Source of the DNA: Niabella aurantiaca DSM 17617
GTDB lineage: Bacteria; Bacteroidota; Bacteroidia; Chitinophagales; Chitinophagaceae
Reading direction: 5' to 3'
DNA length: 64,000 nt
NCBI RefSeq assembly: GCF_000374125.1
Contig: NZ_KB893625.1
Coordinates: forward strand, 840,945-904,944
The translations under genes and the position numbers were made by a program. Shown piece after piece: positions 27,539 through 35,925 of this stretch. Numbering within the stretch: the stretch's first letter is position 1; each line of letters opens with the position of its first letter. The notes under the pieces were generated by a model. It was not told the origin of the DNA. It searched no databases and saw only the letters and a list, made by a program, of their open reading frames with translations.

Positions 27539-27785
27539 AAACGGTATTTCTTACCTGGCGGAATTAAAAAAGGAATTGCGCCAAGGATTGAGCATAAGCG
27601 CGGCATTGCCTTTGCAGCCTTTATGGGACCGGCCCTTGTTACGTCCGACGGCTGGAAGCTGCGGTATTCTGCTCCTAAAAAAATTATACCAATTGTATTA
27701 CCTGCCAAAAGATGGTAAGGAGCAGTACGATCTTTCTGCTCAAAGTCCTGGGAAATTAAAGGTACTGCAAAAAGCAGGAAAATGA
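27539..27785 (+). pseudogene. 3' remnant of a sulfatase with a frameshift
   Basis: Two plus-strand frames join into one sulfatase C-terminus. Frame one reads GGIKKGIAPRIEHKRGIAFA, then FMGPALVTSDGWKLRYSAPKK; at the A7 run (27677-27683) it shifts, and frame two continues LYQLYYLPKDGKEQYDLSAQ, then SPGKLKVLQKAGK and a stop at 27783-27785. The D-W-KLRY...QLYYLP-D-KEQYDLS pattern is the normal sulfatase tail, and removing one A from the run restores a single frame. No catalytic domain with a CxPxR motif remains upstream, so most of the gene has been lost. The rest of the 547-bp gap (27466-28012) shows nothing gene-like. Confidence 0.65.
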
Positions 27786-27950
27786 AGGAAAATCAATCCC
27801 CAAACCTATTCAATTCTTTCGTACAATTCGCTGAATGGAACAACTTTGGATGGGTTGAACGGAATTTTTCAGGAGTATATTCGGTCCAGCTTTGTTAAAA
27901 ATATCTAAAACAATAGTATAAAGGGTCATGTGTCGTCTCTTAAATAGGGG

Positions 27951-27974
27951 ATTTCAGTTGCAGCGAGCTGAAAT
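27951..27974. terminator. possible terminator hairpin before the cytochrome module
   Basis: Arms ATTTCAG (27951-27957) and CTGAAAT (27968-27974) with a 10-base loop, followed by GATTTTCAATTTTTG. The T-run is broken and the stem is AT-rich, so this is a weak call. It would separate the second PUL from the redox module starting at 28013. Confidence 0.3.
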
Positions 27975-28012
27975 GATTTTCAATTTTTGATGTTTTATAA
28001 CTTGCTATTGTA

Positions 28013-30337
28013 ATGAAGCTTAAAATTACGATATTGATGGTTTTGCTTGTGGGCTGCCTGCTATTTTTCTTAACACCGGGGTGCCGGAATAGCTTTGGAA
28101 AGACCGCTGCAAAGAATAAGATCAGTTATAATTACGATGTACGTCCTATTCTTTCGGATAAATGCTTTGCCTGTCACGGTCCCGACAAAAACAAGCAGGA
28201 GGCAGGTTTACGATTGGATATTGAGAAATTTGCGAAAGCGCCATTGAAAGAAACCAAGGGGGCTTTTGCTATTGTTGAAGGGAAACCAGGGGAGTCCGAG
28301 CTGATTAAAAGAATTACTTCTACGGACCAGGCCTACCAGATGCCTACGCCGGAATCTCATTTAGGCCTGCTCCACGAGGATGAAATAGCCATCCTGACAA
28401 AATGGATTGAACAGGGCGCCCCCTACGAAAAACACTGGGCATTTATTACGCCGCAAAAAGCGCCTTTGCCTGAAATAGATAATAATGAATGGGCTATAAA
28501 TGAAATAGATTATTTCATTGCAGCTAAAATGCAATCCAAAAATTTTGAACCCAATGAAGAAGCGGATAAGGAAACATTGTTAAAAAGAGTTTCATTAGAC
28601 CTTACAGGCCTGCTGCCCGACCTGGCCCTGCAAAAAGAGTTTGAAGCGGATAAAACGGAAGCCAGCTATGAAAAAATGGTAGATAAATTGCTGGCAACCC
28701 CTCAATATGGAGAAAAGATGGCTATTCACTGGTTGGATGTTTCGAGGTACGCCGACAGTTATGGCTACCAGGATGATGACCGCCGAACGCAATGGCCTTA
28801 TCGCGACTGGGTGATTTATGCATTTAACAAAAATATGCACTATGACCAGTTTCTTACCTGGCAGCTTGCGGGGGATATGCTGCCCGATTCATCGAAAGAA
28901 AAGATACTGGCCACCGCTTTTTTGCGCAATCATAAATATACCGAGGAAGGGGGCGTTATTCCCGAAGAATACAGGGTTGAGTATAACCTTGATAAAGTAA
29001 AAACGTATACAAAGGGTGTATTGGGCCTTACGGTTGAATGTGCACAGTGCCACGATCATAAATACGACCCTGTTTCACAGAAGGACTATTATAAAATGTT
29101 TGCATTTTTTAATAACAGCCGGGAAAAAGGACTGGAGGGCCTGGTAAACTCTCAGCCTGCCAAAACCCCGATTCTATACATATCGGATGATGATACTAAA
29201 AACCTGCTGACCTTTATTAACAGGAAAGACACGGGCATGCTGCAGGTATCGGTGATGGGAGAACTGAGGGACTCGATGCGTACCACCTATATCCTCGAAA
29301 GGGGCGTTTACGATCAGCACGGAGAAGTAGTTACCGCCGGGGCGCTGCCGGCTGTAATGGAGTATGACACGACCCGATACCCCAAAAACAGGCTGGGCCT
29401 GGCAAAATGGACCATCGATAAAAAGAACCCGCTAACGGCCCGTGTATTTGTAAACCAGCTATGGGCGCTGTTTTTTGGCAAAGGCATCGTAAAATCGGTA
29501 GGCGATTTTGGCATGCAGGGCAATCTTCCCACCCATCCTGAGTTGCTCGACTGGCTGGCTGCGGATTTTATGGAGCATGACTGGGATATTAAAAGGCTGA
29601 TCAAGAAAATAGTAACCTCGGCCACCTACAGGCAATCGTCGGCAATTAAACAGGAGCATCTGGATAAGGATCCCGAGAACCTGTACTATGCGCGGGCCTC
29701 CCGCATCAGGTTGCCGGCAGAAACGATACGCGATGTAGTATTGGGCAGCAGCGGGCTGCTGGTGAAAGAAATTGGCGGCCCGAGTGTAAAACCTTATCAG
29801 CCGAAAGGACTTTGGGAAAGTGCCACTTCGGGAAGGGGATCGCTTCGGGTTTACCGGCAGGATAAAGGAACCAGTTTATACAGGCGAGGTATTTATACCT
29901 TTATTAAGTTGACCGTTCCGCCCCCATCCATGATCATTTTTGATGCCAGTAACAGGGATCAGTGCGAGGTGCAGCGTTTAAAGACCAGTACTCCATTGCA
30001 GGCGTTGGTGATGATGAACGATCCAACCGTTTTGGAAGCTTCGAGGGTTTTGGGGGAAACCCTTTCCGAAAAACAAAAAAACGCTAATGAAGCGATTACC
30101 ACGGCATTTAAAAGAATTATTTGCCGAACCCCGAGTGACAGCGAGTTGGATATACTGAACAGGTACTATAAACAGCAGCTCGACTTATTTGACCAGGATC
30201 GTAATGCTGTTAAAAATGTAATAGATGTGGGGGAATATTCCCATAACGGAAGCGCGGCCAACACTGTAAAGGCAGCAGCGCTCATGCGTGTGATCAATAT
30301 GATCTATAATATGGAGGAGGCTATTGTTAGAACCTAG
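28013..30337 (+). CDS. PSCyt1-DUF1549-DUF1553 haem lipoprotein (planctomycete-type cytochrome)
   Basis: Large exported c-type cytochrome of a family abundant in Planctomycetes and Verrucomicrobia. Lipobox FFLTPGC (Cys24). N-terminal PSCyt1 domain with haem motif CFACH (51-55) and the GPDKNKQEAGLRLD phrase, then DUF1549 with VDKLLATPQYGEKMAIHWLD, a second haem motif CAQCH (343-347) followed by DHKYDP, then DUF1553 (GLAKWTIDKKNPLTARVFVN, LFFGKGIVKSVGDFG, THPELLDWLAADF, RLPAETIRDVVL). 774 aa is normal for the three-domain form. The next genes are the DUF1501 partner, a propeller and a membrane PSCyt1 protein, the usual company. The reaction is not established; oxidation of a sugar-derived product with electron delivery to the membrane is an inference. 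Confidence 0.92.
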   Translation: MKLKITILMVLLVGCLLFFLTPGCRNSFGKTAAKNKISYNYDVRPILSDKCFACHGPDKNKQEAGLRLDIEKFAKAPLKETKGAFAIVEGKPGESELIKRITSTDQAYQMPTPESHLGLLHEDEIAILTKWIEQGAPYEKHWAFITPQKAPLPEIDNNEWAINEIDYFIAAKMQSKNFEPNEEADKETLLKRVSLDLTGLLPDLALQKEFEADKTEASYEKMVDKLLATPQYGEKMAIHWLDVSRYADSYGYQDDDRRTQWPYRDWVIYAFNKNMHYDQFLTWQLAGDMLPDSSKEKILATAFLRNHKYTEEGGVIPEEYRVEYNLDKVKTYTKGVLGLTVECAQCHDHKYDPVSQKDYYKMFAFFNNSREKGLEGLVNSQPAKTPILYISDDDTKNLLTFINRKDTGMLQVSVMGELRDSMRTTYILERGVYDQHGEVVTAGALPAVMEYDTTRYPKNRLGLAKWTIDKKNPLTARVFVNQLWALFFGKGIVKSVGDFGMQGNLPTHPELLDWLAADFMEHDWDIKRLIKKIVTSATYRQSSAIKQEHLDKDPENLYYARASRIRLPAETIRDVVLGSSGLLVKEIGGPSVKPYQPKGLWESATSGRGSLRVYRQDKGTSLYRRGIYTFIKLTVPPPSMIIFDASNRDQCEVQRLKTSTPLQALVMMNDPTVLEASRVLGETLSEKQKNANEAITTAFKRIICRTPSDSELDILNRYYKQQLDLFDQDRNAVKNVIDVGEYSHNGSAANTVKAAALMRVINMIYNMEEAIVRT

Positions 30338-30369
30338 GGTCATATCAATCTGAAATTGTCGCCACAAAG

Positions 30370-30396
30370 GCCCGTTCGTCCGGAAACCGGGCGGGC
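30370..30396. repeat. nested GC-rich inverted repeat between DUF1553 and DUF1501 genes
   Basis: GCCCG (30370-30374) pairs with CGGGC (30392-30396), and inside it CCGG (30380-30383) with CCGG (30387-30390) around AAA. No T-run follows. It could tune expression between the two genes (attenuation or mRNA stability). Confidence 0.35.
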
Positions 30397-30455
30397 ACCA
30401 GGTTTCTAAGTTTTTTGAGCATGAAAGAACCGTCACGATTCGAAAAAAAAAAGAT

Positions 30456-31904
30456 ATGGAAAAAGAACAGCTGGAACATGGATTAAATATAAATCGCCGC
30501 CGGTTTCTCACCAACCTGGGGATGGGTATCGGCGGGGCGGCCCTGGGAAGTTTATTGATACCCGATTTTTTTTCAGCAAAAGATGCAGAAGAGGCGATTG
30601 TTTCAGGCTTGCCGCATTTTGCACCCAGGGCAAAGCGGATCATCTACCTTTTTCAGAATGGAGGTCCCTCACAGCTCGAAACATTTGATCCCAAACCCAA
30701 GTTGCGGGAAATGCAGGGCCAGGATCTTCCCGAATCGGTGCGCCAGGGTCAGCGCCTTACCGGGATGACTTCGGGGCAATCGAAATTTCCCTTAGCAGGC
30801 AGCTTGTTTTCCTTTGATCAGTATGGTGAGCGCCGGGCCTGGGTTAGCGAACTGCTTCCTTATACGGCGCGCATTGTGGATGACCTGTGTATTGTAAGAA
30901 GCATGTATACCGAGGCCATCAATCACGACCCGGCATTGACCTTCTTTCAAACCGGGGCACAGGTTGGGAACCGCCCGAGTATGGGCGCCTGGTTGAGTTA
31001 CGGTTTGGGAAGTGAAAATAAAAATCTACCGGCATTTTGTGTATTGCTTTCTAAGGGTAAGGGCAATGGCCAGGGCGTATATTCCAAACTCTGGTCAAAC
31101 GGGTTTTTAGACTCTATTCACCAGGGCGTACAGTTTAGCAATGGAGAAAACCCGGTGCTTTATTTAAAAGATCCCGATGGTATGAGTAAGGAAGAGCGCC
31201 GGAATATGCTGGATCACCTTTCCGAATTAAATAATGAAGGCTATGACGAGGCGGGCGACCCCGAAATCAAAGCCAAGGTACAGCAATATGAAATGGCCTT
31301 CCGCATGCAAACTGCCGTGCCAGAAGTAACCGATCTTAGCAAAGAACCCGAGTCCATTATCAAGCTTTACGGCCCCGAATGCCTGATACCCGGTACCTAT
31401 GCCGCCAACTGCCTGCTGGCAAGAAAACTTTCTGAAGGCGGCGTGCGCTTTGTGCAGCTGTATCACCAGGGATGGGATTCGCATGGTAACCTGCCTGAGC
31501 AAATGAGGGGGCAATGTATGGATACCGACCAGGCTTCGGCCGCTCTGGTAACCGACCTGAAGCAAAGGGGGCTGCTGGATGAAACCCTGGTTATCTGGGG
31601 AGGGGAATTTGGGCGCACCAATTATTGCCAGGGCACCCTTACAAAAGACAATTATGGTCGCGATCATCACCCGCGGTGCTTTACCATGTGGATGGCCGGT
31701 GGTGGCATAAAACCCGGCGTATATGGCGAAACCGATGAATTTGGGTATAATATTGTTTCCAATCCCGTTCACGTGCACGATTTCCAGGCTACCGCGCTTC
31801 ATTTAATGGGGCTCGATCATGAAAAGCTGGTGTATAAACATTTGGGCCGAAGATACCGGCTGACCGATGTGTCCGGTAAGGTAGTAAAAGATTTAATTGC
31901 TTAA
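30456..31904 (+). CDS. DUF1501 family protein, Tat-type signal
   Basis: Constant partner of DUF1549/DUF1553 proteins; the fold belongs to the alkaline phosphatase/sulfatase superfamily. The N-terminus NINRRRFLTNLGMGIGGAAL is a twin-arginine signal (RRRFL at 14-18), so export is probably folded, perhaps with a bound cofactor or metal. Typical DUF1501 segments are IIYLFQNGGPSQLETFDPKP, GQRLTGMTSGQSKFPLAGS, VRSMYTEAINHDPALTFFQT, GVRFVQLYHQGWDSHGN, VIWGGEFGRTNYCQ, and YGRDHHPRCFTMWMAGGGIK. The acid and histidine pattern (D, H, DHHP) is compatible with a metal site. It starts 118 bp after the cytochrome gene and ends 10 bp before the propeller gene. Biochemical activity unknown. Confidence 0.93.
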   Translation: MEKEQLEHGLNINRRRFLTNLGMGIGGAALGSLLIPDFFSAKDAEEAIVSGLPHFAPRAKRIIYLFQNGGPSQLETFDPKPKLREMQGQDLPESVRQGQRLTGMTSGQSKFPLAGSLFSFDQYGERRAWVSELLPYTARIVDDLCIVRSMYTEAINHDPALTFFQTGAQVGNRPSMGAWLSYGLGSENKNLPAFCVLLSKGKGNGQGVYSKLWSNGFLDSIHQGVQFSNGENPVLYLKDPDGMSKEERRNMLDHLSELNNEGYDEAGDPEIKAKVQQYEMAFRMQTAVPEVTDLSKEPESIIKLYGPECLIPGTYAANCLLARKLSEGGVRFVQLYHQGWDSHGNLPEQMRGQCMDTDQASAALVTDLKQRGLLDETLVIWGGEFGRTNYCQGTLTKDNYGRDHHPRCFTMWMAGGGIKPGVYGETDEFGYNIVSNPVHVHDFQATALHLMGLDHEKLVYKHLGRRYRLTDVSGKVVKDLIA

Positions 31905-31914
31905 CTAAAATGAG

Positions 31915-32940
31915 ATGAACAGGAAAACCTTTCTTCAATATACCGCCCTGGGCACGATGGGCGCTTTATACATGCCGGAATGGTTGATTAAAAATAAGGT
32001 GATTTTGGGACAGGGCGATAAACGGTACAGGCTGGACACCAGGTGGAGCCGTGCCGATGTCTCGAAATACCCGGTAGACGATTGTCATGAAATGGTGCAG
32101 GACCGCAAAGGTCGTATTTTGCTGCTGACCAATGATACCCATAACAATGTTATTTTTTATAGTAAAAATGGTAAGTACTTAAAATCCTGGGGTACCGAAT
32201 ATCCCGGGGCACATGGGCTTACGCTCTTTAACGAGGGAGGGGAGGACATTTTGTTTATTTGTGATAATAAGCGGCACCAGGTGATCAAAACCACCATCGA
32301 CGGCCGGGTGCTGCTGACATTGAAGTATCCTAAGGAAACCGGTAGTTATACCAGGGCCGAAGAATATATACCCACTGAAACAGCCATCGCAGACAATGGG
32401 GATATTTATGTGGCAGACGGGTATGGAAAAGATTTTGTGATACAGTACGACTATAAAGGCAAATACATCCGGCATTTCGGAGGCCGGGGCGCCAGCGCCG
32501 GGAACTTGTTAAATGCCCACGGGATATGTATGGACAGGCGCGTGGGTACGCCGGTTTTGATGGTAACCTCAAGAAAACAAAATGCATTGAAGCGATATAC
32601 CATGGAGGGTGTATACTTAGATACCATTGAGCTCCCGGGCGCGTGGGTGTGCAGGCCGGTGATTAAAGACGATTATTTATATGCGGCGGTACTGAAAAGC
32701 AAATCTCAGCCATCCGGGAAATCGGGGTTTGTAACGATCCTGGATAGAAACAATAAAGTAATATCCAACCTGGCTGGCAATCAGCCTGAGTACATAGACG
32801 GCCGGTTAAAGGAAATGTATCAAACCGTCAATGCCTTTGAACATCCACACGATGTTTGCATAGATAATGAAGATAACCTGTATGTAGCACAATGGAATTC
32901 AGGGAAAGTATATCCTTATAAATTAGAACGGGTAGTGTGA
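31915..32940 (+). CDS. NHL/six-bladed beta-propeller protein, 341 aa
   Basis: Likely periplasmic propeller that binds a ligand or scaffolds the haem module. The leader MNRKTFLQYTALGTMGALYM is signal-like and resembles a degenerate Tat signal (only R-K before the T-F-L). Repeating blades are visible: VQDRKGRILLLTNDTHNNVI, FYSKNGKYLKSWG, YPGAHGLTLF, PTETAIADNGDIYVADGYG, QYDYKGKYIRHFGGRGASAG, NLLNAHGICMDRRVGTPVLM and HPHDVCIDNEDNLYVAQWNS. The G-K-Y-(L/I)-x-x-(W/F)-G and H-G-(L/I) signatures are those of NHL propellers of the 6-bladed 6-phosphogluconolactonase/SMP30 look. No catalytic residue can be assigned. It is translationally coupled to the next gene. Confidence 0.88.
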   Translation: MNRKTFLQYTALGTMGALYMPEWLIKNKVILGQGDKRYRLDTRWSRADVSKYPVDDCHEMVQDRKGRILLLTNDTHNNVIFYSKNGKYLKSWGTEYPGAHGLTLFNEGGEDILFICDNKRHQVIKTTIDGRVLLTLKYPKETGSYTRAEEYIPTETAIADNGDIYVADGYGKDFVIQYDYKGKYIRHFGGRGASAGNLLNAHGICMDRRVGTPVLMVTSRKQNALKRYTMEGVYLDTIELPGAWVCRPVIKDDYLYAAVLKSKSQPSGKSGFVTILDRNNKVISNLAGNQPEYIDGRLKEMYQTVNAFEHPHDVCIDNEDNLYVAQWNSGKVYPYKLERVV

Positions 32941-32945
32941 AAATT

Positions 32946-35204
32946 ATGAAGCAACAGAACTGGCAGCGTTTTTTTTTTAATGTATGTATTGTTTTAAACT
33001 GCCTTCTGGCAGTCTTGCTGATTTTTGGAAGTGAGTTTGTGGTTCCCCCTTTTTTGCAGGCATTTGGGAGGGCGCACCCCCTGCTGCTGCATTTTCCCAT
33101 TGTATTGCTTTTGTTGGCTTTTTTATTCGAAATGCTGATCGTATCGCCCAAACAGATAACATTCCAAACGAGTGCAGACTGGATGCTGCTGGCGGCAGTA
33201 TTGACTACGGTTAGTGCCGCTTTAATGGGATTGTTTTTGTCGAAAGAGGGCGGCTACGAAAGTAATGACCTGACTATACACAAATGGACCGGTGTGATGT
33301 GCGCGTTTATAAGCTTTACCTGGTACACGCTCAAATCGTTTATTAGAAAAAGCAAGCTATTAACTGCTGCTACCGGCATTTTTACAACCGTCATACTATT
33401 AATAGCGGGTCACAAAGGTGCGGGTATTACGCACGGGGAGGAGTTTTTGTTGTCACCGTTATTCGCAACAGCAGAAACTGCTGCTGACATTTCACTGGAT
33501 GATGCGGTGGTATATACGCACCTGGTACAACCTATTATTGAAAAAAAATGCATGAGTTGCCATAATACTAATAAAGCCAAGGGCGAATTGATTATGGCAA
33601 CCCGGGAACTGCTGCTGAAAGGTGGAAAAAGCGGGAAGCTTTGGGATACTTCGGCGGTTGATTTGGGTTTGATGATGCAACGGATTCACCTGCCGGCCGA
33701 CCACAAAGAGCACATGCCGCCGGAGGGAAAACCACAGCTTACCGACGAAGAAGCGCGTATATTGTATTTATGGATAAAAGGCGGGGCCAGCTTTACTGCA
33801 AAGGTAACCGAACTGCCTGCAAGCGACTCATTAAGGTTGCTCGCAGCCACATTCTTCAAATCTGGGGATGCTGAAAAATATGATTTTGAGGCGGCCGATG
33901 AAAGTGCTGTCAGTCGTTTGAATACCGAATACAGGATCATAACTCCGCTCGCAACAGGATCGCCGGCGCTTTCCGTGAATTTTTATGGTGTATCGCAATT
34001 TAAAGGAGCCCAGCTGGCCGAACTCAGCAGTATAAAAAATAATATCGTTTCCCTTCATTTGGGTGGCATGCCGGTTAAAGATGAAGACTTAAAAACGATT
34101 GGCGAATTTGTGAACCTGCGGGATCTGAACCTGACTTTTACTAAAATCAATGGCGAAGGGCTGAAATATTTGTCCGGACTTCAACACCTCAGGCAGATTT
34201 CACTTTCAGGAACCGGGATCCATATCAACCGGTTAAGGCCATTAGCACAATTGAAAAATCTGAGGTCAGTAAGCCTGTGGAACACATCAATCGATAATAA
34301 GGATATGGCATCATTGAAAAATAGTTTTCCCCGTGTCAGCTTCGATCTGGGTTATAAAGGCGATACCGTAGTCGCTGTGTTAGCACCACCGGTTATAGAT
34401 ATTGATGAAGAAAAAAGAGTTTTTGATCAATCGCTTTCCGTGGTTCTTAAAAGCCCTGTAAGTGCTGCTAAAATCAGGTACACCACCGATGGCAGTGAAC
34501 CGGACAGTATTAGCTCCCCTTTATATAAAAAACCGATCAATATAGATCAGTCGCTGATAATAAAAGCAAGAGCTTTTTTACCGGACTGGATCAGCAGTAA
34601 AACGGTATCTGTGAGTTTTTATAAAAACAGTATAAAGGCAGATAGTATTTATTTAACAACGCTTCCCGAGCAGAAATTTGTTGCAGATGCACGAAATGGT
34701 AATGCCTTTACTGATCAGCTTTTGGGAACAGCCGACGCCGGAGCTGCAAATTGGATTGGATACAAGCTCAACGATTTTGCAGCATTTTTGCTATTCAAAA
34801 AAGCTGTTGTTATTAACAGCATCACCTTCGGAACCCTTATTGATGTTTCGAGGACCATTTTTCCCCCGGCTGAAATACAGGTATGGGGCGGGGCCGACAG
34901 CGGTTCTTTAAAATTATTAGCAACCGTCAAGCCAGCCCAACCCACCGTTCGGCAGCCGCCCTATATTACAGGTATTAAGTGTATATTACCTTCGCAGCCG
35001 GTTAAGATGATCAAACTGGTGGCAAAGCGGGTTCTGAAAATACCTGTTCTGAAAAACCCGGTGCCTAATGAGCAGCAGGCCAGCAAGCAGCAACTTAAAG
35101 CGAAGTCCGCTAATAAGCAGCAGCAGCCTAAGGCTCCCAAAAGTAAAAGACCTAAAGCTAACCCCGCAGGAGTAATCTATTTTGATGAGATACTATTAAA
35201 TTAG
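32946..35204 (+). CDS. membrane DUF2231-PSCyt1-LRR-CHB-discoidin protein
   Basis: Membrane anchor and possible electron conduit of the module. ATG 32946 is preferred to the GTG at 32937 that overlaps the previous stop. Order of parts: about five transmembrane helices forming a DUF2231-like domain (RAHPLLLHFPIVLLLLAFLF, then WMLLAAVLTTVSAALMGLFL, ending GHKGAGITHGEE); PSCyt1 domain with haem motif CMSCH and HMPPEGKPQLTDEEARILYL; about four leucine-rich repeats (NLRDLNLTFTKINGEGLKYL, HLRQISLSGTGIHI); a CHB_HEX_C_1-like domain (KIRYTTDGSEPDS); and a discoidin-like C-terminus (NWIGYKLNDFAAFLLFKKAV), with a Lys/Gln-rich linker before the last VIYFDEILLN. Its stop codon overlaps that of the convergent cytochrome gene by 4 bp. 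Confidence 0.9.
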   Translation: MKQQNWQRFFFNVCIVLNCLLAVLLIFGSEFVVPPFLQAFGRAHPLLLHFPIVLLLLAFLFEMLIVSPKQITFQTSADWMLLAAVLTTVSAALMGLFLSKEGGYESNDLTIHKWTGVMCAFISFTWYTLKSFIRKSKLLTAATGIFTTVILLIAGHKGAGITHGEEFLLSPLFATAETAADISLDDAVVYTHLVQPIIEKKCMSCHNTNKAKGELIMATRELLLKGGKSGKLWDTSAVDLGLMMQRIHLPADHKEHMPPEGKPQLTDEEARILYLWIKGGASFTAKVTELPASDSLRLLAATFFKSGDAEKYDFEAADESAVSRLNTEYRIITPLATGSPALSVNFYGVSQFKGAQLAELSSIKNNIVSLHLGGMPVKDEDLKTIGEFVNLRDLNLTFTKINGEGLKYLSGLQHLRQISLSGTGIHINRLRPLAQLKNLRSVSLWNTSIDNKDMASLKNSFPRVSFDLGYKGDTVVAVLAPPVIDIDEEKRVFDQSLSVVLKSPVSAAKIRYTTDGSEPDSISSPLYKKPINIDQSLIIKARAFLPDWISSKTVSVSFYKNSIKADSIYLTTLPEQKFVADARNGNAFTDQLLGTADAGAANWIGYKLNDFAAFLLFKKAVVINSITFGTLIDVSRTIFPPAEIQVWGGADSGSLKLLATVKPAQPTVRQPPYITGIKCILPSQPVKMIKLVAKRVLKIPVLKNPVPNEQQASKQQLKAKSANKQQQPKAPKSKRPKANPAGVIYFDEILLN

Positions 35205-35623
35205 CGTTGGTCTAACGAGAGAATATAGGTGGCCATCATTTGAGCATCTTCTTTTGACAACCCGGGATGCGGCGTCATTACTGAATATCCCCAGCTTCCT
35301 CTGCCGCCGGAAATTATTTTGTTGGCGAGATATTCAATATAGGCCTGGTGCACGGGATACCTTTTGGCAATATCCATGAAAGCAGGCCCCTTCGACCTGT
35401 CTTTTTCCTTGTGACAGGACAAACAATCTGAATAGCCCACCAGCACTTCCCCTTTTTGAGCTATTGGCGCCGATATGCCATCATCCTTACCTGGAATGGT
35501 CTTTATATAATCGTTTGTTTTAGAAACAAGCTTTTCTTGTTTTGGTTGGTTGTTACAGCTGAATAAAGCTCCTGTGATAAATAGCAGACAGGCAATCAAA
35601 AATAGCTTTTTAGTGCTGTACAT
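35201..35623 (-). CDS. small c-type cytochrome lipoprotein
   Basis: Single-haem class I cytochrome, probably the soluble-side electron acceptor of the redox module. ATG 35623 is chosen: it gives MYSTKKLFLIACLLFITGALFSC with a clean lipobox (Cys about 23); an upstream in-frame ATG would add an unlikely charged leader. Haem motif CLSCHKE, then GPAFMDIAKRY and the Met-ligand region GSWGYSVMTPHPGLS, and a final helix DAQMMATYILSL. It is convergent with the preceding membrane gene, and the two stop codons overlap. Confidence 0.92.
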   Translation of the reverse strand: MYSTKKLFLIACLLFITGALFSCNNQPKQEKLVSKTNDYIKTIPGKDDGISAPIAQKGEVLVGYSDCLSCHKEKDRSKGPAFMDIAKRYPVHQAYIEYLANKIISGGRGSWGYSVMTPHPGLSKEDAQMMATYILSLDQR

Positions 35624-35741
35624 CTTATCTAAATTTCTGCGAAAGTATGGCATTGTTGTATATTGACGCATTTTGAATATATCTGTTTGAAAAAAAAATG
35701 GAGGTTGTTTTGATTTTTTTGTTTACGGTGCAAAATCAATG

Positions 35742-35769
35742 AGGCAATGATAATCAGACATCATTGCCT
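35742..35769. terminator. 10-bp perfect hairpin, probable terminator of the leftward operon
   Basis: Arms AGGCAATGAT (35742-35751) and ATCATTGCCT (35760-35769) pair perfectly around an 8-base loop. It lies 157 bp beyond the stop of the leftward 615-aa gene and before the leftward cytochrome gene. The T content after the stem in the leftward direction is modest, so termination is likely but not certain. The rest of 35624-35925 shows no gene. Confidence 0.5.
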
Positions 35770-35925
35770 TGAAAAAGCATCGTCACTTAGTATATTTGAA
35801 TAATGAATCTTAAAGCCGCGTTATAGGCCGCTTGTTCTGTTTTTTGCAGCAACACTGTGCGCACAATCTTCAAATGGTTGCATATATACTGTATGCAATA
35901 ACCGTTCGAAGGTTTAAACAACGAA

